NCBI GenBank assembly: GCA_943332855.1
Contig: CALQRA010000016.1
Span: forward strand, 1-39,950
Direction: 5' to 3'
DNA: 39,950 nucleotides
Source: Candidatus Kuenenia stuttgartensis
Lineage (GTDB): Bacteria > Planctomycetota > Planctomycetia > Pirellulales > UBA1268
The translations under genes and the position numbers were made by a program. The notes beneath the pieces were generated by a model. That model worked only from the letters and a program-made list of their open reading frames with translations. It did not search any database and had not been told where the DNA came from. Of the stretch, positions 11,592 through 18,848 are shown one piece after another (the first letter of the stretch is position 1; the number at the start of each line of letters is the position of its first letter).

Positions 11592-11618
11592 CCAGATTGG
11601 CAAATATTGCCAATCTGG
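11592..11618. promoter_or_regulatory. Perfect palindrome with 12-bp arms, candidate ParD operator
   Basis: Arms ccagattggcaa (11592-11603) and ttgccaatctgg (11607-11618) flank the 3-base centre ata. The site lies in the 199-base gap before the parD/parE pair. A possible promoter (TTGGCA at 11597, TTAACC at 11620, 17-base spacer) overlaps it. No T-run follows, so an operator for ParD-type autorepression is more likely than a terminator for the WD40 gene. The palindrome is certain; its function is inferred. Confidence 0.6.
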
Positions 11619-11732
11619 GTTAACCTGCATCTTCTGGCGGGCGTCCCGGCGTCGCCGGGGTTGAAGGCGATGGAGTGGTCCTTTTCGTCGACGCCAAGCA
11701 AAGGAGGTCGGAGTTTTTTCCAAGAGGGATTC

Positions 11733-12029
11733 ATGCCGACGCGGAACGTGAATCTGACGGATTCGTTCGATGTTTTCATCGACGAGCAGATCGAAGCTGG
11801 GAGGTATCGCAACGCCAGCGAGGTGATGCGAGCCGGTCTCCGGCTCCTCCAGCAGCAGACCGCCGAGGATGGGGCCAAGCTTGCCGCCCTGCGACGGCTG
11901 GCGAAGACAGGCCTCGATCAACTCGACCAGGGGTGTGGTGTCGAGTTCACCACTTCCAAGAACCTCGCCAAGCATCTTGATGCCCTCGGGGAACCGAAGC
12001 CGTCGGGGTCGGCGCGGCGGCGAACATGA
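11733..12029 (+). CDS. parD: ParD-family type II antitoxin (ribbon-helix-helix)
   Basis: 98-residue antitoxin. The N-terminal half, MPTRNVNLTDSFDVFIDEQIEAGRYRNASEVMRAGLRLLQQ, is the ParD/CopG ribbon-helix-helix signature: a short beta strand, then FVDxxxxxGRYxNASEVxRxGLRLL. This part binds DNA as a dimer. The C-terminal half wraps and neutralises the toxin in known pairs. It overlaps parE by four bases (ATGA). A moderate Shine-Dalgarno (gaggg) lies about five bases before ATG 11733. A perfect aaggaggt at 11701 lies too far upstream to serve this start and has no start codon at the usual distance. Autorepression through the upstream palindrome is expected from the family. Confidence 0.88.
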   Translation: MPTRNVNLTDSFDVFIDEQIEAGRYRNASEVMRAGLRLLQQQTAEDGAKLAALRRLAKTGLDQLDQGCGVEFTTSKNLAKHLDALGEPKPSGSARRRT

Positions 12030-12394
12030 GCCGGCCCTGGAAGGTGATTCTTGCTCCGGCCGCGGTGGCTGACCTCGCTGGGATCCTTGCTTGGTCTGCC
12101 GAGGCCTTTGGTGATGCGGCCCGCCGCCGCTACGCGGCGCTGATCGTCCAGGCAATCGAGGATCTCACCGTTGACCCGGCTCGGGTAGGTGTCGAGACGC
12201 GGCCCGAGATCGCTGCGGGGGTGCAGACGTATCACCTTGCCCATTCCCGGAATCGCGTCGCTCCCGCCGCCGGCAGGGTCATCACGCAGCGGCACTTCGT
12301 TATTTTCAGGCTCCGGAGCGACTGGGCGCTCGAGATCGCCCGGGTGCTGCACGACAGCATGGATCTCGCCCGGCATCTGCCGCCGGCAGAGTGA
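12026..12394 (+). CDS. parE: RelE/ParE-family toxin, partner of the upstream ParD
   Basis: 122-residue toxin of the RelE/ParE superfamily. The start WKVILAPAAVADLAGILAWSAEAFGDAARRRYAALIVQAIEDL is the ParE pattern (beta strand, then helical hairpin with A..DL..I..W...FG). The C-terminal region ends VITQRHFVIFRLRSDWALEIARVLHDSMDLARHLP, the RxLHxxMDxxxHLP motif common to ParE toxins. Characterised ParE proteins act on DNA gyrase, unlike RelE which cleaves mRNA; ParE is the better match here. The four-base overlap with parD is typical of these operons. Its stop codon lies inside the first unit of a 13-bp tandem repeat. Confidence 0.88.
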   Translation: MSRPWKVILAPAAVADLAGILAWSAEAFGDAARRRYAALIVQAIEDLTVDPARVGVETRPEIAAGVQTYHLAHSRNRVAPAAGRVITQRHFVIFRLRSDWALEIARVLHDSMDLARHLPPAE

Positions 12395-12437
12395 TGCCTG
12401 GCAGTGATGCCTGGCAGTGATGCCTGGCAGTGATGCC
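12391..12437. repeat. 13-bp tandem repeat, 3.6 copies
   Basis: Three perfect copies of gtgatgcctggca (12391-12403, 12404-12416, 12417-12429) are followed by a partial gtgatgcc (12430-12437). The array starts at the parE stop codon and fills most of the gap between two convergent toxin genes. Each unit supplies a TGA. Confidence 0.95.
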
Positions 12438-12446
12438 GTATCCCCG

Positions 12447-12767
12447 TCAGGACCGTGTCTCGCGGTCGATGTTCCGTTCGCCGAGGCGGGACGTGATCGC
12501 ATCGGGATCTTGACGGCAATCCAACACCGCGTAGATATCGATCGTGTCTTCGCTCAAAGCATAAAAAATCGCAAACGGAAACCGCTTCGAGATCGCGCGG
12601 AAAAAGCCACAGTACTGTTCGTGGACACCGGCGTGCTTCAAAAGCCCGTCGATGTCGTCGAGCAGGCCGCGGAGGAAAAATCTCGCTGCCCCGGGGGATT
12701 GGGAATCATAGAAATCACAGCCGATTTCAAGGTCGCGCTCGGCCTCGGGAAGGATACGGATCCTCAT
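12447..12767 (-). CDS. RelE/ParE-family toxin of a second TA pair
   Basis: 106-residue toxin starting MRIRILPEAERDLEIGCDFYDSQSPGAARFFLRGLLDDIDGLLKHAG, the RelE/ParE helical-hairpin pattern. The segment FRAISKRFPFAIFYALSEDTIDIYAVLDCRQDPD is the C-terminal sheet. Nuclease or gyrase activity cannot be told from sequence. The start at 12767 overlaps the upstream antitoxin stop by four bases; the longer frame to 12917 overlaps that antitoxin and is not conserved. It converges on parE, with the 13-bp repeat array between them. It differs clearly from the first toxin, so this is a separate module and not a local duplication. Confidence 0.85.
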   Translation of the reverse strand: MRIRILPEAERDLEIGCDFYDSQSPGAARFFLRGLLDDIDGLLKHAGVHEQYCGFFRAISKRFPFAIFYALSEDTIDIYAVLDCRQDPDAITSRLGERNIDRETRS

Positions 12768-12982
12768 CCGTGCCGTTCCTGCAGCCGCTTCTTGGCATCC
12801 TCCCACGCCACGAAGTTCGTGCGTCCCTGTCGGACGGCCTCTCGTCGCTCCTCGAGGACCGCTCCGTGCCATGCTGGCGAGGGAACGTCTTCGGGGTGAC
12901 GCGACAAATCGATCCACAGTCGCTCCATGAGGGCGAGTTTCTCGACCGTGGAAAGACTTGCGAGCGAGATGTCGACGTTCAT
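12764..12982 (-). CDS. Addiction-module antitoxin component (TIGR02574-like)
   Basis: 72-residue small acidic/helical protein. The sequence LSTVEKLALMERLWIDLSRHPEDVPSPAWHGAVLEERREAV is the pattern of the putative addiction module component family (LxxxEKLxLxExLWxxL, then P..H...L..R). Members of this family are encoded directly upstream of RelE/ParE toxins, as here. The start at 12982 is set by a strong aaggag Shine-Dalgarno (bases 12990-12995) seven bases upstream. A good promoter lies just before it. The protein has no ribbon-helix-helix pattern, so DNA binding is not obvious. Confidence 0.85.
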   Translation of the reverse strand: MNVDISLASLSTVEKLALMERLWIDLSRHPEDVPSPAWHGAVLEERREAVRQGRTNFVAWEDAKKRLQERHG

Positions 12983-13006
12983 GGCTTGGCTCCTTGATTG
13001 AAAGGA

Positions 13007-13035
13007 ACTGTACAGAAGAATAGTGCTTTGTTCAA
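13007..13035 (-). promoter_or_regulatory. Sigma70-type promoter for the minus-strand TA pair
   Basis: On the minus strand, TTGAAC (13030-13035) and TACAGT (13007-13012) are separated by 17 bases, with the antitoxin Shine-Dalgarno and ATG directly downstream. The region is noticeably more AT-rich than the rest of the window. It starts 22 bases or more after the stop of the DUF1501 gene on the same strand, so the TA pair probably has its own transcript. Confidence 0.6.
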
Positions 13036-13056
13036 GGTAGAGCGTCCGCATCCCCG

Positions 13057-14541
13057 TCACGCGAGCACGCCCTTGATGACGTGGCCGTGGACGTCGGTCA
13101 GGCGGCGCTCGATCCCATTGTGGTAGTAGGAGAGGCGCGTGTGGTCGAGGCCGAGGAGGTGGAGGATCGTGGCGTGGAGGTCGTAGATCGTGCAGACATC
13201 CTCGACCGCCTTCCAGCCAAACTCATCGGTCGCGCCGTGGTGCCAGGCCCGCTTCACGCCGGCACCGGCGAGCCAGACGGTGAACCCGGCCGGGTTGTGA
13301 TCGCGGCCGCTGGCCCCCTTTTGAAAGGTCGGCATCCGGCCAAACTCGGTCACGAAGGCGACGAGCGTGTCGTCCAAGAGCCCGCGGGCTTCGAGATCGA
13401 GAAGGAGCGCCGCGGCCGGCTGGTCGAGGATCGGGCCATGAACGGAATACTGATCGACGAGCGTCTTGTGGCCGTCCCAGTTCCCCACCCCCTCCCCCAT
13501 TGCATAGGCGCCGTTGAAGAGCTGCACGAACCGCACCCCCTGCTCGAGGAGCTTTCTCGCCAGGATGCAGTTGCGGGCAAAGCGGGCCTTGGTGGGGTTG
13601 GCGGGGTCGTCGGCGCCATAGCTTGCGAGCGTCGAGGCTGATTCACCCGAGAGATCGGCGACGCGCGGGGCCGAGAGCTGCATCCGGCCGGCGAGCTCGT
13701 AGGCGGCGATCCGGGCGGCGAGATCGCTGTCGCCGGGGTTGCGGGCGAGGTGGTCGTCATTGAGCTGGCGGATGAAGTCGCGCGTCGCCCCGTCGGTCGC
13801 TTCCGAAAGCGAGGCGGGGCGGGCGAGATTCGGGATCGGCCGGTCGGCCCCGAGGGGCGTCCCCTGAAACACGGCGGGAAGAAAGCCGCTCGCCCATTGC
13901 CGCGGGCCGATCTGCGGCACGCCGCGCGGATCGGGGATGGCAACGAAGGCCGGGAGATCGTCGCACTCGCTCCCTAGGGCGTAGGTTGTCCAGGCCCCCA
14001 TGCTCGGGAAGCCGTCGAGCGTGAAGCCCGTTGCCATCTGGCTCTCGGCCGGCCCGTGCGTATTCGATTTCGCCGTCATCGAATGGATGAAGCACATCCG
14101 GTCGGCAAGGGCTCCGAGGCGTGGAAGCAGGTCGCTCGTCATCGTGCCGCTTTGGCCACGGGGGCGAAACTCCCACTGCGGCTTGATGAGGTTGCCCTGT
14201 TCCCCCTGGAACGTGATCACCTTCTCGCCTGACACGCTCTCCGGCAGCGGCGTGTCGTGGCGCCGCAGCAGTTCGGGCTTGTAGTCGAAGGTGTCGACCT
14301 GCGACATCGCCCCCGAGCAGAAGATCACCAGGACGCGCTTCGCCCGGGGGGGGAAGTGGGGGGCGCGGGGGGCCAGCGGCCGGGCCGGATCGATCACCGG
14401 GCGGATCGGTGGCTCCGCCCCGGTCGCGGCCGTCCCCAGCATGGAAGCCAAGGCGATCCCGCCGAGGCCGGAGCCGGTGTCGCGGAGGAAGCCGCGCCGG
14501 TCGAGGAGCCGCATGCCGGGGAGCGAGAGTGGGGATGGCAT
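13057..14541 (-). CDS. DUF1501 exported protein, without an adjacent DUF1549/1553 partner
   Basis: 494-residue DUF1501 protein. The N-terminus [27 protein letters not shown] is a twin-arginine signal (DRRGFLR) with its hydrophobic stretch. The mature part begins near AATGAEPP. Family motifs are [114 protein letters not shown] and [25 protein letters not shown]. The [18 protein letters not shown] ending is typical of the larger DUF1501 subgroup. Partners of this subgroup are usually DUF1549/DUF1553 cytochromes in the same operon; none lies next to it, and the bases downstream hold the TA island. ATG 14541 or the ATG at 14571 could be the start. Confidence 0.88.
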   Translation of the reverse strand: MPSPLSLPGMRLLDRRGFLRDTGSGLGGIALASMLGTAATGAEPPIRPVIDPARPLAPRAPHFPPRAKRVLVIFCSGAMSQVDTFDYKPELLRRHDTPLPESVSGEKVITFQGEQGNLIKPQWEFRPRGQSGTMTSDLLPRLGALADRMCFIHSMTAKSNTHGPAESQMATGFTLDGFPSMGAWTTYALGSECDDLPAFVAIPDPRGVPQIGPRQWASGFLPAVFQGTPLGADRPIPNLARPASLSEATDGATRDFIRQLNDDHLARNPGDSDLAARIAAYELAGRMQLSAPRVADLSGESASTLASYGADDPANPTKARFARNCILARKLLEQGVRFVQLFNGAYAMGEGVGNWDGHKTLVDQYSVHGPILDQPAAALLLDLEARGLLDDTLVAFVTEFGRMPTFQKGASGRDHNPAGFTVWLAGAGVKRAWHHGATDEFGWKAVEDVCTIYDLHATILHLLGLDHTRLSYYHNGIERRLTDVHGHVIKGVLA

Positions 14542-14697
14542 GGGGCGTCTCGGCAAGGGAGGCGGTGGCACCAGTGAGAAACAAAATTGTCCCCAGGATC
14601 GTGGCCCGGATGCAAGGCGACGCTGGCTAGACTCGTGTGCCGATCCTCCGCCGCTCTCTCAATCAAAAATCAAGAAATGGCTCCGGGAGAAGAACCG

Positions 14698-15981
14698 ATG
14701 CGTCGGCCTCGCGTTTTGTGCTTGTTTGTGGCGTGTGTCGCCGGGCTTCTTGTCGCCGGGGCGATCCCTGGCGCGATCTCGAGCGCCCGGGCGGCCGACG
14801 CGGCGGCATCGGCGCAGGCCCTGGAATCGCTCCGGGGGGCCCTCGCCGAGCCCCGGGCGGCGCATGAAAGCGTGGCCCAAGAAGCCTGGGCGGACGTGCC
14901 ACTCACGAAAGCCGATGCCCTCGCCGCCCGCGATCTCCTCTGGGAGGCCCATCGAGCTGCGAAGCGCGCCGCGAGCCAAGCTGAGATCGAGGCCCGCGAA
15001 CTCCGCGACGGCGACCTTGTCATGCCGTTCTTCCTGAAGACCTTTGGCGAGAAGCCCCCTCGCGGGCATTCCCTCTGGATCTCGCTCCATGGCGGCGGCG
15101 GCGCGCCGGCCCGCGTCAATGATCAGCAGTGGGAAAACCAAAAGAAGCTCTACACGGTCGAGGAAGGGATCTACGTCGCCCCCCGGGCCCCGACAAACAC
15201 CTGGAATCTCTGGCACGAAGCCCACATCGACCGCCTCTTCCACCGGCTCATCGAGGATTTGGTAATCACGGGCGAAGTCGATCCGAATCGCGTCTACGTC
15301 CTTGGCTATTCGGCCGGCGGCGATGGCGTCTATCAGCTCGCCCCCCGGATGGCCGACCACTGGGCGGCGGCGGCGATGATGGCAGGCCATCCCAACGGCG
15401 TCTCGCTCGAGCCGGTGCGGAATGTCCCCTTCGCGCTCCAGGTGGGCGCCCTCGACACCGCCTACGACCGGGCCAAGATCGGCGCCGACTACGGCCGAGC
15501 CCTGGAGGCTTTTCATGCGGCCGACCCGAACGGCTACGAGACCTTCGTGAAGATCCACGAAGGGAAGGGGCACTGGATGGACCGCGACGACGCCGCCGCC
15601 CTTCCCTGGATGGCGAAGCACATCCGCAATCCCGTCCCCGACCGGGTCGTTTGGCAGCCGACCGGCGCCTCACGCGTGAGCTCCTCGTGGCTCGCCCTCC
15701 CCGCCGACGCCCCCCGGGCCGGCGGGATCATCGATGCCCGCATCGAAGGGCAGGTTATCGATATCCTTCGCGCTGAGGGAATCGAAACGCTTCTTATCCG
15801 GCTCGATGATCGGCTGATCGACTGCGACCGCCCTGTGACGATCCGCTTCGGTGACCGCGTCCTCCACGACGGGCCGGTGACGCGGTCGATCCAGGCGCTC
15901 GCCCGGACACTCGCCGACCGCGGCGATCCGGAGCTTCTCTTTCCGTGCGAGATCGCCGTCGCGATCCCGGCAGGCCAATAG
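14698..15981 (+). CDS. Secreted alpha/beta hydrolase (PHB-depolymerase/feruloyl-esterase-like)
   Basis: 427-residue exported serine hydrolase. A signal peptide (MRRPRVLCLFVACVAGLLVAG, cleavage near SARAADA) is followed by a helical N-terminal segment. The hydrolase core starts HSLWISLHGGGGAPARVNDQQW, the oxyanion HGGGG region. The nucleophile motif GYSAGG places Ser at about residue 205, and a HEGKGHWMDR histidine region follows. The last 100 or so residues form a small beta domain (IDARIEGQVIDI to RPVTIRFGDRVLHDGPVTRS) seen in many planctomycete members. The start at ATG 14698 is supported by ggagaag eight bases upstream and by the signal peptide beginning there. It is divergent from the DUF1501 gene. 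Esterase activity is likely; the substrate is unknown. Confidence 0.8.
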   Translation: MRRPRVLCLFVACVAGLLVAGAIPGAISSARAADAAASAQALESLRGALAEPRAAHESVAQEAWADVPLTKADALAARDLLWEAHRAAKRAASQAEIEARELRDGDLVMPFFLKTFGEKPPRGHSLWISLHGGGGAPARVNDQQWENQKKLYTVEEGIYVAPRAPTNTWNLWHEAHIDRLFHRLIEDLVITGEVDPNRVYVLGYSAGGDGVYQLAPRMADHWAAAAMMAGHPNGVSLEPVRNVPFALQVGALDTAYDRAKIGADYGRALEAFHAADPNGYETFVKIHEGKGHWMDRDDAAALPWMAKHIRNPVPDRVVWQPTGASRVSSSWLALPADAPRAGGIIDARIEGQVIDILRAEGIETLLIRLDDRLIDCDRPVTIRFGDRVLHDGPVTRSIQALARTLADRGDPELLFPCEIAVAIPAGQ

Positions 15982-16223
15982 CGAGTGGCTGTCACCGCGG
16001 CGGGGGGTGAGGTCATTCCCCGTGGGGGCGTTGTGCGCCATGTCTTGCGCGCTGCGACGTGTCGCTGCGCTATCCATACAGTGCCCTGCCTTTTCGTCCC
16101 TCAATCATAGCCGTTTCGTCAAAAATCCGATCGGGGGGTTTGGGCCCCGCGATCGTCTGATACGACTTGGGGCCGAGTTTTGCGTGACGGCGGATTGCGA
16201 CGAGCGGCCGAGGGAAGAATCCA

Positions 16224-18848
16224 ATGGCAGGAACTGGTGCGATCGATCTGGCCGGGCAATCCGCGGTGGTGAGGGCCAGCGTCTTTCGACGCCTTGGCAG
16301 GCCGATGGCGCTCTTGGCCACAGCCCTTGCCGTGGCTTTGCTGATGGCTCAGACGGCGAACGCCCAGCTGACCACCACGACGAGCGGGACCGGTTACTGG
16401 GTCGTTACCACTGGGACCACTGGACGGTGGTTGCAGAGTGGCACGGCGGTCAACGGCACCGGCAACTGGGTGGCGGGCTCCGACGCCACCTTCGCCGCCT
16501 CCGGCACCTACACCTTCGGCAGGCTCAGTGCTACGAGTTCGGGGACGCTCGGCAACATCACCACCGGCACCGACGTGTTCATCAGCTTCAGCGACACGAC
16601 CGCGGGCAATGTCATGAGCTTCGGTAACGCCGTGAAGACGTTCGACTTCGGCGCCGGGAGCGTGGTCAACTTCGGAGGAATCACATCAGCCGGTTCGAAC
16701 GGCATCATCAAGACCGGGGCTGGCACCATGATGTTTCAGGGAAGTAGCTACACCGGAGGCTTCACGCTCGGCACCAGCGGCAGCGTCGGCGGCACCTTCA
16801 TCGCCAGGTCGAACAACGCCCTCAGCACCGGTGCGATCACGATCTACAGCGGCACGATTGGTGGAATCCAAAACTTCACTTCTGGGTCCAGGAGCGCCGG
16901 CATCACCGTCGGTGGTGACTTCACGATCGGCGCGACTGGCACGATCGGCGGCTCGAGCGTTGAAGGCTTCAACGTTTTGTTCAATAACGCCGGCAACACC
17001 GTGAACCTCACCGGCGGCACCCGGGCGATCACGCTCAATACGAGCGGTGTGGTGAGCTTCGGCCAAGCAATCTCCAGCGGCTCCCTGATCCTCAACCGGA
17101 CGGCGAGCGGCTCGGCGGGGGCGTTCGCGCTCTCGGGATCCAACTCGTTTAGCGCTTTGGCCCTCGACAGCGTCAGGCTCAATGTGACCAGCAGCAACTT
17201 CGCTCTCGGCAGCGGCACCGTGACCCTTCAGGGGGCCAATGCCACGACGCTCAACTTCGGTGATGGCCGGACCTTTGCCAACACCTTCACGATCGCCGAC
17301 TCCGCGGGATTAAAGACGATCGCTACCGTTGCCAACAGTACCATCAACGGCACGATCACCAACAACGACTCGACGGGCGGGTTGGTGCTCGGGGGCACCT
17401 CGACCCGCACGCTCACGGTCGGATCGATCACGGGCAACGGTTCGAGGGGGGTGACTTTCGGCAGCAGCGTGTTGACCGGCACCGTTACCTTGACCGGGTC
17501 TTCGAACTACGCCGGTGACACGCGGATCGACTCCTCGACGTTGGGGATAACGGGAACTGGTGCCATTCCAGCAGGCGGGAATCTCGTCTTCCAAGGTTCT
17601 GGTACCGCAACCTTCGATGTCAACGGCACGACGCAGACCGTCGCTGGCCTCAATGATTCGGTTCTTGCCGGGGCGATCAGGTCGACGGCCGCCAATGGAA
17701 AGCTGATCGTCGGCGACAGCAACGATTCCACGTTTCGGGGAGTGATGTCCACGGCGAACCTGGCGCTCGAGAAGGTCGGCACCGGCAAGCTGACGCTCAC
17801 CGGGGCCAACACCTACTCCGGCGCCACGACGCTCACCGCCGGGACGCTGGCGCTCGGGAGTGCCAATGCGATCGGCTCCTCCGGCACGATCTCCTTCGGC
17901 GGCGGCACGCTGCAATCGTCGGCGAGCAACACGACCGACTACTCGGCTCGGTTCTCCAATGCCGCCAACCAGCAAGTCAAAATCGACACCAATGGCCAGA
18001 CCGTCACCCTCGCCTCGAATCTGACGAGCTCCGGCGGCAGTTTCACCAAGCTCGGGGCTGGCACGCTCACCCTCTCCGGTTCGAACACGTATTCCGGGGC
18101 GACGACCGTCTCGGCCGGCACGCTTCTCGTCAACGGGAGTCTCACGAATTCCGCCGTCACCGTTGGCACCGGCGGCACGCTCGGCGGCAGCGGCACGCTC
18201 GGGGCCCTGGTCGCGGTGCAGTCGGGCGGAGTGCTCTCCCCCGGCAACAGCCCGGGGGCGCTTGCCGCAGCGGCGCTCGATCTCCAGTTCGGGAGCATGA
18301 TGTTTATGGAGGTCATCGGTTCCGGGTCGGCCGCCGGCGTCGCCGGCACCAACTACGACCAGATCCAGATCACCACCTCCGGTGGGCTCACATACGGCGG
18401 CAGCCTCGATCTCGACTTCGGAAACTCGACGAAGTTTCTCAATGGGACGGTCTTCGATCTCTTTGCCTTCACCGGAGCTTCGATCGGCGACTTCTCCTCG
18501 GTGTTCACCACCGGCACGGGGCTCTATTCCGGCTACAGCCTTTCCGGCGCGGGTGGGATCTGGACGACCACGATCGGAGACCAGCTGCTTTCGTTCAGCG
18601 AGCTGACCGGGCGGCTGACGGTTTCAGCCGGTGCCGTCCCCGAGATCGACCCCGCCATGGGCGCAAACGCCCTGTCGCTCGTCGCCGGAGTGCTTGCGAT
18701 GGTCGAGCAGCGGCGGCGGAAGCGGGCCGAAGCTACCCTGAGTGGGAAAAGGTGCCAGCCACCAAAAATGGAGAACCCGGCAGCTTGCCCAGATTTGGTG
18801 GCTGGCACCTTTTTCGAAGCCGGCTTCCGGCCCGTCAGCGAACGCTGA
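16224..18848 (+). CDS. PATR-repeat surface protein with variant PEP-CTERM sorting signal
   Basis: 874-residue low-complexity Gly/Thr/Ser-rich beta-solenoid protein. A signal peptide with a long n-region ends at ALLMAQTANAQ. Autotransporter-associated beta-strand (PATR) repeats follow, clearest at the C-terminal side: EKVGTGKLTLTGANTYSGAT and TKLGAGTLTLSGSNTYSGAT, each followed by TxxxAGTL. There is no autotransporter beta-barrel. Instead residues 805-835 read VPEIDPAMGANALSLV, a hydrophobic helix and ERRR-like basic residues (EQRRRKRA), the planctomycete form of PEP-CTERM that directs exosortase-type sorting. The ATG at 16224 has agggaag in front. Oddly, the frame continues 39 residues past the basic cluster, through a perfect inverted repeat, and overlaps the convergent gene by 14 bases. 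Sorting signals normally end at the basic cluster. Confidence 0.85.
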   Translation: MAGTGAIDLAGQSAVVRASVFRRLGRPMALLATALAVALLMAQTANAQLTTTTSGTGYWVVTTGTTGRWLQSGTAVNGTGNWVAGSDATFAASGTYTFGRLSATSSGTLGNITTGTDVFISFSDTTAGNVMSFGNAVKTFDFGAGSVVNFGGITSAGSNGIIKTGAGTMMFQGSSYTGGFTLGTSGSVGGTFIARSNNALSTGAITIYSGTIGGIQNFTSGSRSAGITVGGDFTIGATGTIGGSSVEGFNVLFNNAGNTVNLTGGTRAITLNTSGVVSFGQAISSGSLILNRTASGSAGAFALSGSNSFSALALDSVRLNVTSSNFALGSGTVTLQGANATTLNFGDGRTFANTFTIADSAGLKTIATVANSTINGTITNNDSTGGLVLGGTSTRTLTVGSITGNGSRGVTFGSSVLTGTVTLTGSSNYAGDTRIDSSTLGITGTGAIPAGGNLVFQGSGTATFDVNGTTQTVAGLNDSVLAGAIRSTAANGKLIVGDSNDSTFRGVMSTANLALEKVGTGKLTLTGANTYSGATTLTAGTLALGSANAIGSSGTISFGGGTLQSSASNTTDYSARFSNAANQQVKIDTNGQTVTLASNLTSSGGSFTKLGAGTLTLSGSNTYSGATTVSAGTLLVNGSLTNSAVTVGTGGTLGGSGTLGALVAVQSGGVLSPGNSPGALAAAALDLQFGSMMFMEVIGSGSAAGVAGTNYDQIQITTSGGLTYGGSLDLDFGNSTKFLNGTVFDLFAFTGASIGDFSSVFTTGTGLYSGYSLSGAGGIWTTTIGDQLLSFSELTGRLTVSAGAVPEIDPAMGANALSLVAGVLAMVEQRRRKRAEATLSGKRCQPPKMENPAACPDLVAGTFFEAGFRPVSER
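18747..18813. repeat. Perfect 20-bp inverted repeat with 27-base loop
   Basis: The arms at 18747-18766 and 18794-18813 are exact reverse complements with core ggtgccagccacc. The outer ends are aaaa and tttt, so transcripts in either direction make a long hairpin followed by a short U-run. It could act as a bidirectional terminator between the two convergent genes, or be a REP/MITE-like element. It lies inside the reading frame of the PATR protein (about residues 842-863). Confidence 0.9.

Noticed and set aside
10355..11878. 507-codon minus-strand frame opposite the WD40 and parD genes
   Set aside because: Crosses three real features without any domain; antisense shadow.
16224..18848. PATR protein as a classical type V autotransporter
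   Set aside because: No C-terminal beta-barrel is present; the end is a PEP-CTERM-like helix with basic cluster.
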